This document shows, piece by piece, positions 25,283 through 33,876 of a stretch of DNA of 64,000 nt. The DNA comes from Anaerosporobacter sp031551385 (lineage in GTDB: Bacteria > Bacillota > Clostridia > Lachnospirales > Lachnospiraceae). Positions within the stretch are counted from its first letter, which is position 1. Each line of letters opens with the position of its first letter. The DNA lies in assembly GCF_031551385.1 (NCBI RefSeq), contig NZ_JAVBNS010000198.1, positions 13,696-77,695 on the forward strand, written 5' to 3'. The notes beneath the pieces were generated by a model that searched no databases, had not been told where the DNA came from, and saw only the letters and a list, made by a program, of their open reading frames with translations. Position numbers and translations under genes: made by a program.

Positions 25283-27514
25283 ATGTGTAAACCACAATGG
25301 GACGGCTTTGTAACTGGTGACTGGACAAAAGAAATTGATGTCCGCGGATTTATTCAAGCAAACTACACACCTTATGAAGGTGATGACACTTTCTTAGCAG
25401 GTACTACTCAAAAAACTACTGAGCTTTTTGACGAAGTTAAAAACCTTATGGCTGAAGAAACAAAAAAAGGTATCTTAGATGCTGAAACTACAATTCCTTC
25501 TTCTATCACAGCTTTTGGTGCTGGTTATGTTGATAAAGATAAAGAAGTAATCGTTGGTTTCCAAACTGACAAACCACTTAAGAGAGGTATCTTCCCTAAC
25601 GGTGGTATTCGTATGGTTAAAACAGCTCTTAGCTCTTTTGGATACGAATTAAACAAACAAACAGAAAACATCTACACTGGCAACCGTAAAACACACAATG
25701 ACGGTGTATTCGATGCTTATACAGAAGATATGAAAAAAGCTAGACACTCTGCAATCATTACTGGTCTTCCAGATGCTTACGGACGTGGACGTATTATCGG
25801 TGACTACAGAAGAGTTGCTCTATACGGTGTTGACAGATTAATTCAAGAAAAGTTAGAACAAAAGAAACGTCTTGAAATCAACTGTCTTGAATCTCCAGAC
25901 ATCAGACTTCGTGAAGAAATCTCTGAGCAAATCAAAGCTTTAAAATTATTAGTTACTATGGGTGAAAGCTATGGTTTTGATTTATCTCAACCAGCTAAGA
26001 ACGCTGTAGAAGCTACTCAATGGACTTACTTCGGTTACTTAGCAGCTGTTAAAGAACAAGATGGTGCCGCAATGTCACTTGGTCGTGTATCTACATTCTT
26101 AGATATCTATGTAGAAAGAGATATCCAAAACGGTACATTAACAGAAGAAGAAGCACAAGAAATCATGGATCACTTTGTAATGAAATTACGTATGATTCGT
26201 TTCTTACGTACACCTGCTTACAACGATTTATTCTCAGGAGATCCAACTTGGGTTACTGAATCAATCGGTGGTATGGGTACAGATGGTAGAACATTAGTAA
26301 CTAAGAACAGCTTCCGTGTACTTCACACATTAGTTAACTTAGGACCAGCTCCAGAACCAAACTTAACAGTTCTTTGGTCAACTTCTCTTCCAGAAGGATT
26401 CAAGAAGTTCTGTGCTAAGATTTCTATCACTACAAGTTCTATCCAATATGAAAACGATGATTTAATGAGAACTTATTGGGGAGATGACTACGGAATCGCT
26501 TGTTGTGTATCTGCAATGAGAATTGGTAAACAAATGCAATTCTTTGGTGCTAGAGCAAACCTTGCAAAAGCATTATTATACGCAATCAACGGTGGTAAAG
26601 ATGAAAAACTTGGAGAACAAATCGCTCCATTATTCGCTCCAATCACTTCTGAATACTTAAACTACGATGAAGTAATGGTTAAATATGATCAAATTCTTGA
26701 ATGGTTAGCTGAATTATACATCAATACATTAAACGTAATTCACTACATGCATGATAAATATAACTACGAAAGATTCCAAATGGCTCTTCATGATCTTGAA
26801 ATCCTAAGAACAGAAGCTTGTGGTATCGCTGGTCTTTCTGTAGTAGCTGACTCATTATCAGCAATCAAATACGCAAAAGTTAAAGCAATCAGAGATGAAT
26901 CTGGTTTAGTAGTTGATTACGAAGTTGAAGGAGATTTCCCTAAATACGGTAACAACGATGACAGAGTTGACAGTATCGCAGTTGAAATGGTAGAATTATT
27001 TATGAGCAAAATCCGTAAGCAAAAAACTTACAGAAAAGCTGTTCCAACACTTTCTATCCTTACTATCACTTCAAACGTTGTTTATGGTAAGAAAACAGGA
27101 AGTACTCCAGACGGACGTAAAGCTGGCGTTCCTTTAGCTCCTGGTGCTAACCCAATGCACGGAAGAGATACAAACGGTGCAATCGCATCTATGGCTTCTG
27201 TTGCTAAATTACCATACAAAGATTCACAAGATGGTATTTCATACACATTCTCAATCGTACCAAATGCACTTGGTAAAGATGAAGATACTCGTGAAAACCA
27301 CTTATCAAGCTTACTTGATGGTTACTTCCATGATGGAGGACACCATATCAACGTTAACGTATTTGATAGAGAAACTTTAATTGACGCTATGGATCATCCA
27401 GAAAAATATCCTCAATTAACAGTTCGTGTATCAGGATACGCTGTTAACTTCATCAAGTTAACAAGAGAACAACAATTAGACGTAATTAGCCGTACTTTCC
27501 ATGAACACAACTAA
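25283..27514 (+). CDS. pflB: formate C-acetyltransferase (pyruvate formate-lyase)
   Basis: A 743-residue glycyl-radical enzyme that converts pyruvate and CoA to acetyl-CoA and formate under anaerobic conditions. The adjacent active-site cysteines are Cys407 and Cys408 (GIACCVSAM) and the radical glycine is Gly718 in the C-terminal RVSGYAVNF motif. Length is typical. The GC-skewed, highly biased codon use (GGT, GAA, AAA) and strong promoter suggest heavy expression. The activating enzyme follows 89 bases later, with an intercistronic hairpin between them. The start has an AGGAGG site. Confidence 0.98.
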   Translation: MCKPQWDGFVTGDWTKEIDVRGFIQANYTPYEGDDTFLAGTTQKTTELFDEVKNLMAEETKKGILDAETTIPSSITAFGAGYVDKDKEVIVGFQTDKPLKRGIFPNGGIRMVKTALSSFGYELNKQTENIYTGNRKTHNDGVFDAYTEDMKKARHSAIITGLPDAYGRGRIIGDYRRVALYGVDRLIQEKLEQKKRLEINCLESPDIRLREEISEQIKALKLLVTMGESYGFDLSQPAKNAVEATQWTYFGYLAAVKEQDGAAMSLGRVSTFLDIYVERDIQNGTLTEEEAQEIMDHFVMKLRMIRFLRTPAYNDLFSGDPTWVTESIGGMGTDGRTLVTKNSFRVLHTLVNLGPAPEPNLTVLWSTSLPEGFKKFCAKISITTSSIQYENDDLMRTYWGDDYGIACCVSAMRIGKQMQFFGARANLAKALLYAINGGKDEKLGEQIAPLFAPITSEYLNYDEVMVKYDQILEWLAELYINTLNVIHYMHDKYNYERFQMALHDLEILRTEACGIAGLSVVADSLSAIKYAKVKAIRDESGLVVDYEVEGDFPKYGNNDDRVDSIAVEMVELFMSKIRKQKTYRKAVPTLSILTITSNVVYGKKTGSTPDGRKAGVPLAPGANPMHGRDTNGAIASMASVAKLPYKDSQDGISYTFSIVPNALGKDEDTRENHLSSLLDGYFHDGGHHINVNVFDRETLIDAMDHPEKYPQLTVRVSGYAVNFIKLTREQQLDVISRTFHEHN

Positions 27515-27544
27515 TTCGCGTAATTGCTAATAACAAATTAATCT

Positions 27545-27587
27545 AGGGGGAGGTACTGTAACATTGTTGCAGCCTTCCCCTTTGTTT
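27545..27587 (+). terminator. intercistronic hairpin between pflB and pflA
   Basis: AGGGGGAGG pairs with CCTTCCCCT (one G-U) around an internal CTG/CAG pairing, and is followed by TTTGTTT. It may act as a leaky terminator or as a 3' stabiliser giving more pflB than pflA message. Confidence 0.65.
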
Positions 27588-27603
27588 ACACGGAGGACAC
27601 ACT

Positions 27604-28341
27604 ATGACGATTGGTAAAATTCATTCCATTGAAACTTGTGGTACTGTTGACGGCCCAGGTATCCGCTTTGTTGCCTTTTTACAAGGTTGCCCTTTACGTT
27701 GTCAATACTGTCACAATCCCGACACATGGGATACAAAAAAGGGGAAAGAATATACTCCTGAAGAGCTTGTTAGTGAAATTGTAAAATACAAATCCTACAT
27801 GAAATTCTCTGGTGGTGGAACTACATTTACTGGTGGTGAACCACTACTTCAAGCGGATTTTGTAAAAGAGGCTTTTCAATTATGTAAGAAAAACGATATC
27901 TCTACTGCTCTTGATACTTCTGGATTTATCTTTAATGATACGGTAAAAGAAGTTTTAGAGTATACAGATGTAGTCTTATTAGACATTAAAAATTATGATT
28001 CCGAAGTGTTCAAAACGATTACTGGTGTTGCACTTGATAATACGCTTGCATTTTTAGACTATATACGAGAGAAAAACATTAAAACATGGATACGCTATGT
28101 GCTAGTTCCTGGTTTATCGGATAATATTGAAGCTATCACGAAACTAGCCGAACATCTAAAAGACTACCCAAATGTATCTCGAATTGAACTACTTCCATTC
28201 CACAAAATGGGCGAATATAAGTGGGAAGAACTTGGCTATACGTATTCACTGAAAGAAACATCTGAGCCATCTCTTGCCCTTGTCAATGAAGTAAAATCGA
28301 TTCTTGAAACAAGTGGTATTGCTGTGTACGCGAATGTATAA
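27604..28341 (+). CDS. pflA: pyruvate formate-lyase activating enzyme
   Basis: A 245-residue radical-SAM enzyme that abstracts a hydrogen from the PflB glycine. The iron-sulfur motif CPLRCQYC (Cys29, Cys33, Cys36) and the SAM-contacting TGGEPLLQ segment are present, as is the N-terminal ETCGTVDGPGIRFV stretch specific to PflA. Length is normal. It follows pflB closely and is probably co-transcribed at a lower level because of the hairpin in between. Confidence 0.97.
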   Translation: MTIGKIHSIETCGTVDGPGIRFVAFLQGCPLRCQYCHNPDTWDTKKGKEYTPEELVSEIVKYKSYMKFSGGGTTFTGGEPLLQADFVKEAFQLCKKNDISTALDTSGFIFNDTVKEVLEYTDVVLLDIKNYDSEVFKTITGVALDNTLAFLDYIREKNIKTWIRYVLVPGLSDNIEAITKLAEHLKDYPNVSRIELLPFHKMGEYKWEELGYTYSLKETSEPSLALVNEVKSILETSGIAVYANV

Positions 28342-28389
28342 TGGGTTCACATTCTAGCATAAACTTTATATACAATATACAAATTTAAC

Positions 28390-28418
28390 TTGTAAAATAT
28401 GCTTGTTTATATTACAAT
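28390..28418 (+). promoter_or_regulatory. putative promoter of the ferredoxin gene
   Basis: TTGTAA and TACAAT are separated by 17 bases and lie 33 bases before the start codon. Confidence 0.55.
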
Positions 28419-28450
28419 TGAACTAGCAAAAATTAAAGGAGGATACTATT

Positions 28451-28621
28451 ATGGCATATGTAATTAGTGACGCTTGTGTAAGCTGTGGAGCATGTGAAGC
28501 AGAATGTCCAGTAGGCGCAATTTCTGAAGGAGCAACTCAATACGAAATCAATGCTGACGCTTGTATCGATTGCGGTACTTGTGCTGGTACTTGCCCAACA
28601 GGTTCAATCTCTGAAGCTTAA
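28451..28621 (+). CDS. 2[4Fe-4S] ferredoxin
   Basis: A 56-residue clostridial-type ferredoxin. It carries two CxxCxxCxxxCP motifs: CVSCGACEAECPVGA near residues 9-23 and CIDCGTCAGTCPTGS near 38-52. This gives two [4Fe-4S] clusters for low-potential electron transfer, for example with pyruvate:ferredoxin oxidoreductase or hydrogenase. The AGGAGG site lies 8 bases before ATG. Its placement after pflA suggests a link with anaerobic pyruvate metabolism, but it has its own promoter and terminator. Confidence 0.95.
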   Translation: MAYVISDACVSCGACEAECPVGAISEGATQYEINADACIDCGTCAGTCPTGSISEA

Positions 28622-28710
28622 TATTGATATTTTAAAATACAGTAATGGATGTCCATAAGACAGTAATTAAAAACTAACTTACAACATCTATTAAGCAGTA
28701 TTGATAACAA

Positions 28711-28750
28711 AAAAGCAGTATTCTATTTTTAGGATACTGCTTTTTGTTTT
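28711..28750 (+). terminator. intrinsic terminator after the ferredoxin gene
   Basis: AAAAGCAGTA pairs with TACTGCTTTT and a T-rich tail follows. Confidence 0.8.
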
Positions 28751-28831
28751 GCACAACTTCGGGCAAGTTGACTCGAAGTTTATAGGTTACTGTTCACACA
28801 AAACGTTTATGGTTTTTATGCTTTTATTTTC

Positions 28832-28860
28832 TTGACACTTACCCTACGTAAGACTATAAG
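28832..28860 (+). promoter_or_regulatory. promoter with MerR-type operator in the spacer
   Basis: TTGACA and TATAAG are 17 bases apart. The spacer contains the perfect dyad CTTAC-CCTAC-GTAAG (28838-28852). MerR-family proteins bind dyads between -35 and -10, so self-regulation by the following gene is likely. A TATAAT lies further downstream but at the wrong spacing. Confidence 0.6.
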
Positions 28861-28894
28861 ATTGTAGTATAATTCAGAAAAGGAAGTGTGTTTT

Positions 28895-30205
28895 ATGCTT
28901 ATAAAAATTGGTGATGTTACAAATAGATTTGGGATTTCGCACCGCTCACTACATTATTGGGAAAACGCTGGAATCTTAAAAAGCACTCGGAGCGAAAATG
29001 ATTACCGCTATTATGATGATGAAAATATACAGAAGATTAAGCAGATTGTACTTTTGCGTAAATTACGACTGTCAATACCATCTATTCAAGAGATTTTTAC
29101 ATCCGATGAACTTTCAAAAATAATCGCAGTTTTTACAAATCATTTGGATGAAACAAAAAGGGAAACCGAACAACTTAATGCGTTAGGAACGGTTTTACGG
29201 CAACTACTCAATATGTTAAAAGACAAACAGAATATAGACAGCGTATATAAATATTTGGACACTACTCATAGCACGGAATCTGAAGAACTTAAAATTGCCT
29301 TGAAAACGGTTTTATCAGAACCAGCGAAAGAAATTACTTTAGAGACGCCACCAGAATCAATTGTAGATATGACAGGAATTAATCTATCGCTGCATCCTTT
29401 ATCCAAACAGGATATTCCGGAATTGACCGAAATAATAAAGTCTTGTTATACTAGCAAAGAGGGTGTGGAGAAGCTATATTATTGGGATTTTGACGGATTT
29501 GATATGCCCAGTTGCCGTTGGTTTTATAAAGTCATGCAAGATGGCAGAAACGTGGGTGCTGTCAATCTGGTTTGTGTCGGAATGGAAGCCATGTTAATTC
29601 GCAGTATTGCTTATGACGACCCAGACAACAACGTCTACCTCTTTGAGCTTTTAAAACAAACATATCCTGATATATTATGTTGGAATATCTACTTTTCCAA
29701 CAAAGACGCGGACGACGGGGAATTTCATTTCGATTGGGAAGGCAAAAAGAAGCAATTCGCAGATGATAATGGATTCACTTTTTATACCAATTCTCGCTGG
29801 GACCGATATATCAAAACACTGAAACCACATGATGAAATCTATAACAGCAGCCGTTACCGTTTTGCTCTGCTTGATGGCTCAATGGATGGTGTTTCATTTC
29901 GATTTTTCGGAGCTGACAGACTGGACTGGTATGATGGGAAAATGACGAATTGGACTGTCAATGACTGTGATTTCGGTAATACATTAATCTATGACTCATG
30001 GTTGGGAAACAGTAAGTTTTATGACAGTTCAATGGATAATAGTGATTTTCGATACACATCACTTTTGGGAAGCTCGTTTATTAATGGAAGCTTTCAAGAT
30101 TGTAAAATCGAAAACTGTGACATTTCAGGCATGACAATTGATAGTATCAATGTGAAAGAAGCATTGGAATATTATAAAAGCCAAAACGGAGGACGTAAAA
30201 AATGA
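28895..30205 (+). CDS. MerR-family regulator fused to a GNAT-like domain and a pentapeptide-repeat helix
   Basis: A 436-residue protein with three recognisable parts. Residues 1-70 are a MerR winged helix (IKIGDVTNRFGISHRSLHYWENAGIL, NDYRYYDDENI), followed by a dimerising helix to about 130. Residues about 155-300 look like a divergent GNAT-type fold (VGAVNLVCVGMEAMLIRSIAYDD). From about 350 to 420 a hydrophobic residue (M, V, F, I or L) occurs exactly every fifth position for 15 turns, the mark of a pentapeptide-repeat right-handed beta-helix. Such helices mimic DNA in gyrase-protecting proteins. I start it at ATG 28895 (8-9 bases after AAGGAAG) rather than GTG 28886. The next gene overlaps by 4 bases (ATGA). 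The ligand is unknown. Confidence 0.75.
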   Translation: MLIKIGDVTNRFGISHRSLHYWENAGILKSTRSENDYRYYDDENIQKIKQIVLLRKLRLSIPSIQEIFTSDELSKIIAVFTNHLDETKRETEQLNALGTVLRQLLNMLKDKQNIDSVYKYLDTTHSTESEELKIALKTVLSEPAKEITLETPPESIVDMTGINLSLHPLSKQDIPELTEIIKSCYTSKEGVEKLYYWDFDGFDMPSCRWFYKVMQDGRNVGAVNLVCVGMEAMLIRSIAYDDPDNNVYLFELLKQTYPDILCWNIYFSNKDADDGEFHFDWEGKKKQFADDNGFTFYTNSRWDRYIKTLKPHDEIYNSSRYRFALLDGSMDGVSFRFFGADRLDWYDGKMTNWTVNDCDFGNTLIYDSWLGNSKFYDSSMDNSDFRYTSLLGSSFINGSFQDCKIENCDISGMTIDSINVKEALEYYKSQNGGRKK

Positions 30206-31062
30206 ATCTGGCTGAAAAACAAATTATATCAAACCAACTACAGAATGCAGTAGTAGGAAAAACCATTACAAGAGCTATTGTCAATCAAAACCCACACACT
30301 TTCGTTTGGTTTGCATTGAAACCAAGTCAGATGTTTTGCGCACATGACGCAAATAACACGGTAGCATTGGGTTATGAATCGCTTTTGAACGGACAGATAA
30401 TAGAAAAAGCAGAGGTTATTGGAGGAAGACTATATCTTTTTATCTCGAACAGGGCACTAAGTATTGATTTTACTCCACAATATTTCACCAAAAATACAAA
30501 GCCCCCCAAAAGACATCAGCTTTTATTAATGTTGAACGATGAGTCATACTTATCTTTTACTAGTTCACTCGGTGGAGCATTGTTTTTTATAAAAATCGGA
30601 GAAAATGGCTGGGCAACAGAAGGAGGGTTTCCCTCTATACTAACAGATGAATTTTCACAGGATTTCTTTTTAAACTTAATTAAACAAACTGAACTTAGAA
30701 GCCTTTCGGCAAAAGCATTTTTAGCAACAAAAAACCGTATTCCTGGACTGGACAATACCATTCTTCATGAGATTTTATGGGAAGCAAAGGTTAACCCTAA
30801 AAGTAAGATGAAAATTCTTAATGAATCTGATTTTATTAACATGTACAATGCAATAAAAAAGGTATTTCCTGCCGTTATTCAATCTGGTGGATTAGATACC
30901 CAAAAAGACCTTTTCGGGTATTTTGGCGGATATATTACACAAGTAAGTAAAAAGACGCTGGGTAAGCCATGTTTCCGTTGTGGCTGTCTAATTGAAAAAG
31001 AAGCATATCTCGGTGGTGTGGTGTACTATTGTCCTGAATGTCAGCCTTTTATTAAAAGTTGA
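30202..31062 (+). CDS. Fpg/Nei-family protein lacking the N-terminal catalytic proline
   Basis: A 286-residue member of the formamidopyrimidine-DNA glycosylase/endonuclease VIII superfamily. The helix-two-turn-helix segment NRIPGLDNTILHEILWEA (about 178-195) and the C-terminal zinc finger CFRCGC...YYCPECQ (four cysteines) are present. Active enzymes begin M-P-E-L-P-E, with Pro2 as nucleophile and Glu3. Here the N-terminus is MNLAEKQ, with neither residue in place. It may therefore bind damaged DNA without cutting, or use another mechanism. It is translationally coupled to the MerR/pentapeptide gene through an ATGA overlap, suggesting that the two work together. Confidence 0.75.
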   Translation: MNLAEKQIISNQLQNAVVGKTITRAIVNQNPHTFVWFALKPSQMFCAHDANNTVALGYESLLNGQIIEKAEVIGGRLYLFISNRALSIDFTPQYFTKNTKPPKRHQLLLMLNDESYLSFTSSLGGALFFIKIGENGWATEGGFPSILTDEFSQDFFLNLIKQTELRSLSAKAFLATKNRIPGLDNTILHEILWEAKVNPKSKMKILNESDFINMYNAIKKVFPAVIQSGGLDTQKDLFGYFGGYITQVSKKTLGKPCFRCGCLIEKEAYLGGVVYYCPECQPFIKS

Positions 31063-31102
31063 CAGTGTGTTATCCCTCTGTCTAAACTGATACAACGGGA
31101 AA

Positions 31103-31124
31103 CGGCATGACCAAAGTCATGCCG
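31103..31124. repeat. perfect 9-bp hairpin downstream of the Fpg-like gene
   Basis: CGGCATGAC, loop CAAA, GTCATGCCG. It is not followed by a T-tract and precedes the real terminator by about 30 bases, so it may be a message-protecting hairpin or a short repeat element. Confidence 0.6.
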
Positions 31125-31153
31125 CCCTTCCGAAATCATCATACTGTTTTACA

Positions 31154-31186
31154 CTCCCCCACGTTAATCGTGAGGGGGGTTTTTTA
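31154..31186 (+). terminator. intrinsic terminator of the MerR/Fpg-like operon
   Basis: CCCC-CACG pairs with CGTG-GGGG (one bulged A) around a short loop and is followed by TTTTTT. Confidence 0.8.
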
Positions 31187-31365
31187 TGTTAAAAAAATAA
31201 TATCATCTCTCTTTTTCTACTTCTAGTATAACACAAAATCCAAAATATTTCCAGTCTTGTTTTGCAATCTATACTGTGGTAACTTTATCGTACTACAAAC
31301 GAATTTATGCCTGTATATCAACATTTGCAGACATATTATTCTCAAAGAAAGGCACGGTCATTTCT

Positions 31366-32220
31366 ATGGATTTTCAACCACAAGACTTGTTTCCCTTACT
31401 AAAAACATTATCAGAAAAGTATACTTGCAAGGAAAGTACTTCTGTCAGCTATGAGACGGCACAACAACTTATGGAGGCAATACTCTATTGCATTCATGAA
31501 AATGACTCCACGACCGAAACAACTGCTTTAATGGAGACTTCCTCCTATTCTGCCGAACAGGCTTATGAACAAGGATACGCTCTTGTTGTCAGCAAAATAA
31601 AGCAAGCTCATACCTTATACAATCACATTATGCTTAACTTTAACGGGTATGGTAATGAGGCTTACGAGGAGACTCTGATAGCCGGTCTGCCGAGCTTTTT
31701 TACATGGTATGATCCAAAGTTTGCTCCACAGAATCATATTATTCTAATAGACTATCCCATTCTAACAAATCTGCAACATTTGAATGGAATTGATTTGATA
31801 TACGAATATTTAAAATGTATTGAATTGGAGCAACTACTGCTATCCTCTTTTCCTAAGGAGTATATTCAAAGAGTTCTATCGCAATATCATCCTGATTATT
31901 CCGAGCTTATAATAAACACGACAGAAATCCTATTAAAAAATATTCTTGTAAACCTTTTGCTTAAAATGAATACTCCCACGGTTCAATTCCATACAATAGA
32001 TTGTGAAAAGCTACAACAATCCATTCTACAGACAGAACGTGACGTATTCCTAGATTTACTTACTACTGCACTGGCAACATTTATTGACCAGAAACTGAAT
32101 AACCGAAAAGATTTACTTCTATATCTAACGCAAGCAATACCAAACATTGCTACAGAACTAATAAATGCTGCTAGGAACAACTGTATTAATGCTATTTTAG
32201 GAGGCGATTTATATGGATGA
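31366..32220 (+). CDS. DUF6179-like protein
   Basis: A 284-residue protein of unknown function that I believe belongs to DUF6179. It is mostly helical with no signal peptide or membrane segment. A recognisable central stretch is FNGYGNEAYEETLIAGLPSFFTWYDPKFAPQ. I chose ATG 31366 (MDFQPQDLF) because an AAAGG lies upstream and family members begin at this kind of sequence; the frame stays open to 31276. Its last bases overlap the next gene by 8, so the two are translated together. The pairing with the following DUF6323-like gene is a recurring one in Clostridia; no function is established. Confidence 0.6.
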   Translation: MDFQPQDLFPLLKTLSEKYTCKESTSVSYETAQQLMEAILYCIHENDSTTETTALMETSSYSAEQAYEQGYALVVSKIKQAHTLYNHIMLNFNGYGNEAYEETLIAGLPSFFTWYDPKFAPQNHIILIDYPILTNLQHLNGIDLIYEYLKCIELEQLLLSSFPKEYIQRVLSQYHPDYSELIINTTEILLKNILVNLLLKMNTPTVQFHTIDCEKLQQSILQTERDVFLDLLTTALATFIDQKLNNRKDLLLYLTQAIPNIATELINAARNNCINAILGGDLYG

Positions 32221-32773
32221 TTATTTTGAACTAATGTTACAAGAACAAAAAAGACTAGAATTAGAACGAGTTCTCTCCTGCAATCAAAAAACAGAGCAGT
32301 TTGGCTTAACTTTAACTCCAGAGGATGCCAATGCTCTAATGGAAACCAAACAAACCTCTTTGAAGGAGAATCGTCGTGTGGAGCTTGGGAATAGTGTTCT
32401 TCCTGAGATCATATTTGCATTTTGCGACTCGGCATATATCAATCAAGACAATTATGTAAATACTATTTCTGAACTGCAAGAGATTTTCTTTCTGTTCAAA
32501 AACGAAGCTTTAGATGAACTAACTGATGATGAATTGCTAACATTTATGAAAGAACAATTCGAAACAGTGTGCTTTGGAGATTTGGATTATCTTCGCAGCA
32601 CCTGTCTCGAACGTTTTTCAAGAGGTATTCGTTGTGGATATAAGACACAATCCCAGAAAAGACTACGTGACGAATACGAGATGCGTCCTATAGAGAATGA
32701 ATACCGCAATTTTGATGAAGAAACACATTGGGAAAATGAACTTTTTTATTTAAAACTAGAGGATTTATTCTAA
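32213..32773 (+). CDS. DUF6323-like protein
   Basis: A 186-residue acidic, helical protein that I believe is DUF6323. It starts MDDYFELMLQEQKRLELERVL, contains LTLTPEDANALMETK (about 33-47), and ends with a charged tail. It has no export signal and no catalytic motif that I can see. Its start codon lies inside the end of the DUF6179-like gene after GGAGG, a clear case of coupling. The two probably form a complex, which is inference. Confidence 0.6.
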   Translation: MDDYFELMLQEQKRLELERVLSCNQKTEQFGLTLTPEDANALMETKQTSLKENRRVELGNSVLPEIIFAFCDSAYINQDNYVNTISELQEIFFLFKNEALDELTDDELLTFMKEQFETVCFGDLDYLRSTCLERFSRGIRCGYKTQSQKRLRDEYEMRPIENEYRNFDEETHWENELFYLKLEDLF

Positions 32774-32777
32774 ATAA

Positions 32778-33755
32778 TTAACCAACATGACGCTCAAATC
32801 TAGTAAACCCTAGAATTGTTTCTATCTCATTCAAAACATCTGTAGGAATTACCAACTCACTTGCTGCAATATTATTCTCTAATTGCTCTGGCTTGCTCGC
32901 TCCCATGATAACACTGCTTACAATCGGTTTTCTTAAAACCCAAGCCAGTGCAAGTACCGACATATTTGTACCAAGTTGTTCTGCTATCTGACTTAATTTC
33001 TCTACCTTTGCAAGATTTTCATCTGTCAGTAGGTTATTTATCTGCTTATCCGCCTGATGCGTTGCTCTTGAGCCTTGTGGATATGGCTGATCTTTTTTAT
33101 ATTTACCAGTTAATAGTCCTTGTGCTAGTGGTGAGAATGGCGTAATACCAATTCCGTATTTCTCACAGACACCTACAATTTCATGCTCAATATAACGGTC
33201 TACCATGTTGTATTGTGGTTGCAATACTGTTATTGGATATAGGCGGTATTGCTCAATGATACGTTGTGCTTCCTCAAGTCTAGCTGCTCCCCACTCTTCG
33301 CTCACTCCATAGTAAAGAATCTTTCCTTGTGCAACCAAATCACTTAACGCGCGCAATGTTTCTTCCATTGGCGTTGTAGGGTCAAATCTCTGACAAAAAT
33401 ACATATCCAGATAATCCATGTTCATATTACTAAGGGAGCGATCAATATTCTCAAAAATGTGTTTACGAGACAAACCCCATTCATTCGCTCCTGGCCCCAT
33501 TGGGAAAAATACTTTACTTGCTACAACAAGGGAACTTCTGCGGTAATCCTTTAGTACTCTGCCTAAAAAACGCTCTGCATCTCCACCACTGTATGCATCT
33601 GCACAATCGAAGAAATTAACGCCTTTCTCATATGCTAGACGAATTGTCTGCTCTGCTACTTGTGCTTTTTCTGATCCGTTTAAGTCGGTCATCCAGCTAC
33701 CTACTCCAATTTCACTAACTTTTAACCCTGATTTTCCTACATTACGATAATTCAT
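32778..33755 (-). CDS. aldo/keto reductase (Kv-beta/YajO-like group)
   Basis: A 325-residue NADPH-dependent oxidoreductase with a TIM-barrel fold. The catalytic tetrad is visible: Asp and Tyr in NFFDCADAYSGG, Lys in LVVASKVF, and an active-site region around YLDMYFCQRFDP. The C-terminal NADP-binding segment is VIMGASKPEQLENN. The sequence style resembles the potassium-channel beta-subunit group. I place the start at ATG 33755, after AAGGAG. A longer frame to 33881 would begin inside the promoter, so it cannot be right. It is divergent from a MerR regulator sharing an operator dyad. Confidence 0.9.
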   Translation of the reverse strand: MNYRNVGKSGLKVSEIGVGSWMTDLNGSEKAQVAEQTIRLAYEKGVNFFDCADAYSGGDAERFLGRVLKDYRRSSLVVASKVFFPMGPGANEWGLSRKHIFENIDRSLSNMNMDYLDMYFCQRFDPTTPMEETLRALSDLVAQGKILYYGVSEEWGAARLEEAQRIIEQYRLYPITVLQPQYNMVDRYIEHEIVGVCEKYGIGITPFSPLAQGLLTGKYKKDQPYPQGSRATHQADKQINNLLTDENLAKVEKLSQIAEQLGTNMSVLALAWVLRKPIVSSVIMGASKPEQLENNIAASELVIPTDVLNEIETILGFTRFERHVG

Positions 33756-33800
33756 ATGAATTGCTCCTTCTCTAAGCTGATTGTTATTCCACATTATTAA

Positions 33801-33832
33801 CCCATAGCCTTGCAACAACGCGCAAGGCTTGG
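33801..33832. repeat. stem-loop of the CCCATAGCCTTGC family in the reductase leader
   Basis: CCCATAGCCTTGC pairs imperfectly with GCAAGGCTTGG. A perfect copy of the same arm occurs at 59082-59115, suggesting a dispersed intergenic repeat. Confidence 0.5.
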
Positions 33833-33876
33833 TATTTGAACAGCAACCTACACTTTGCATTTTATCTTCTTTACAA

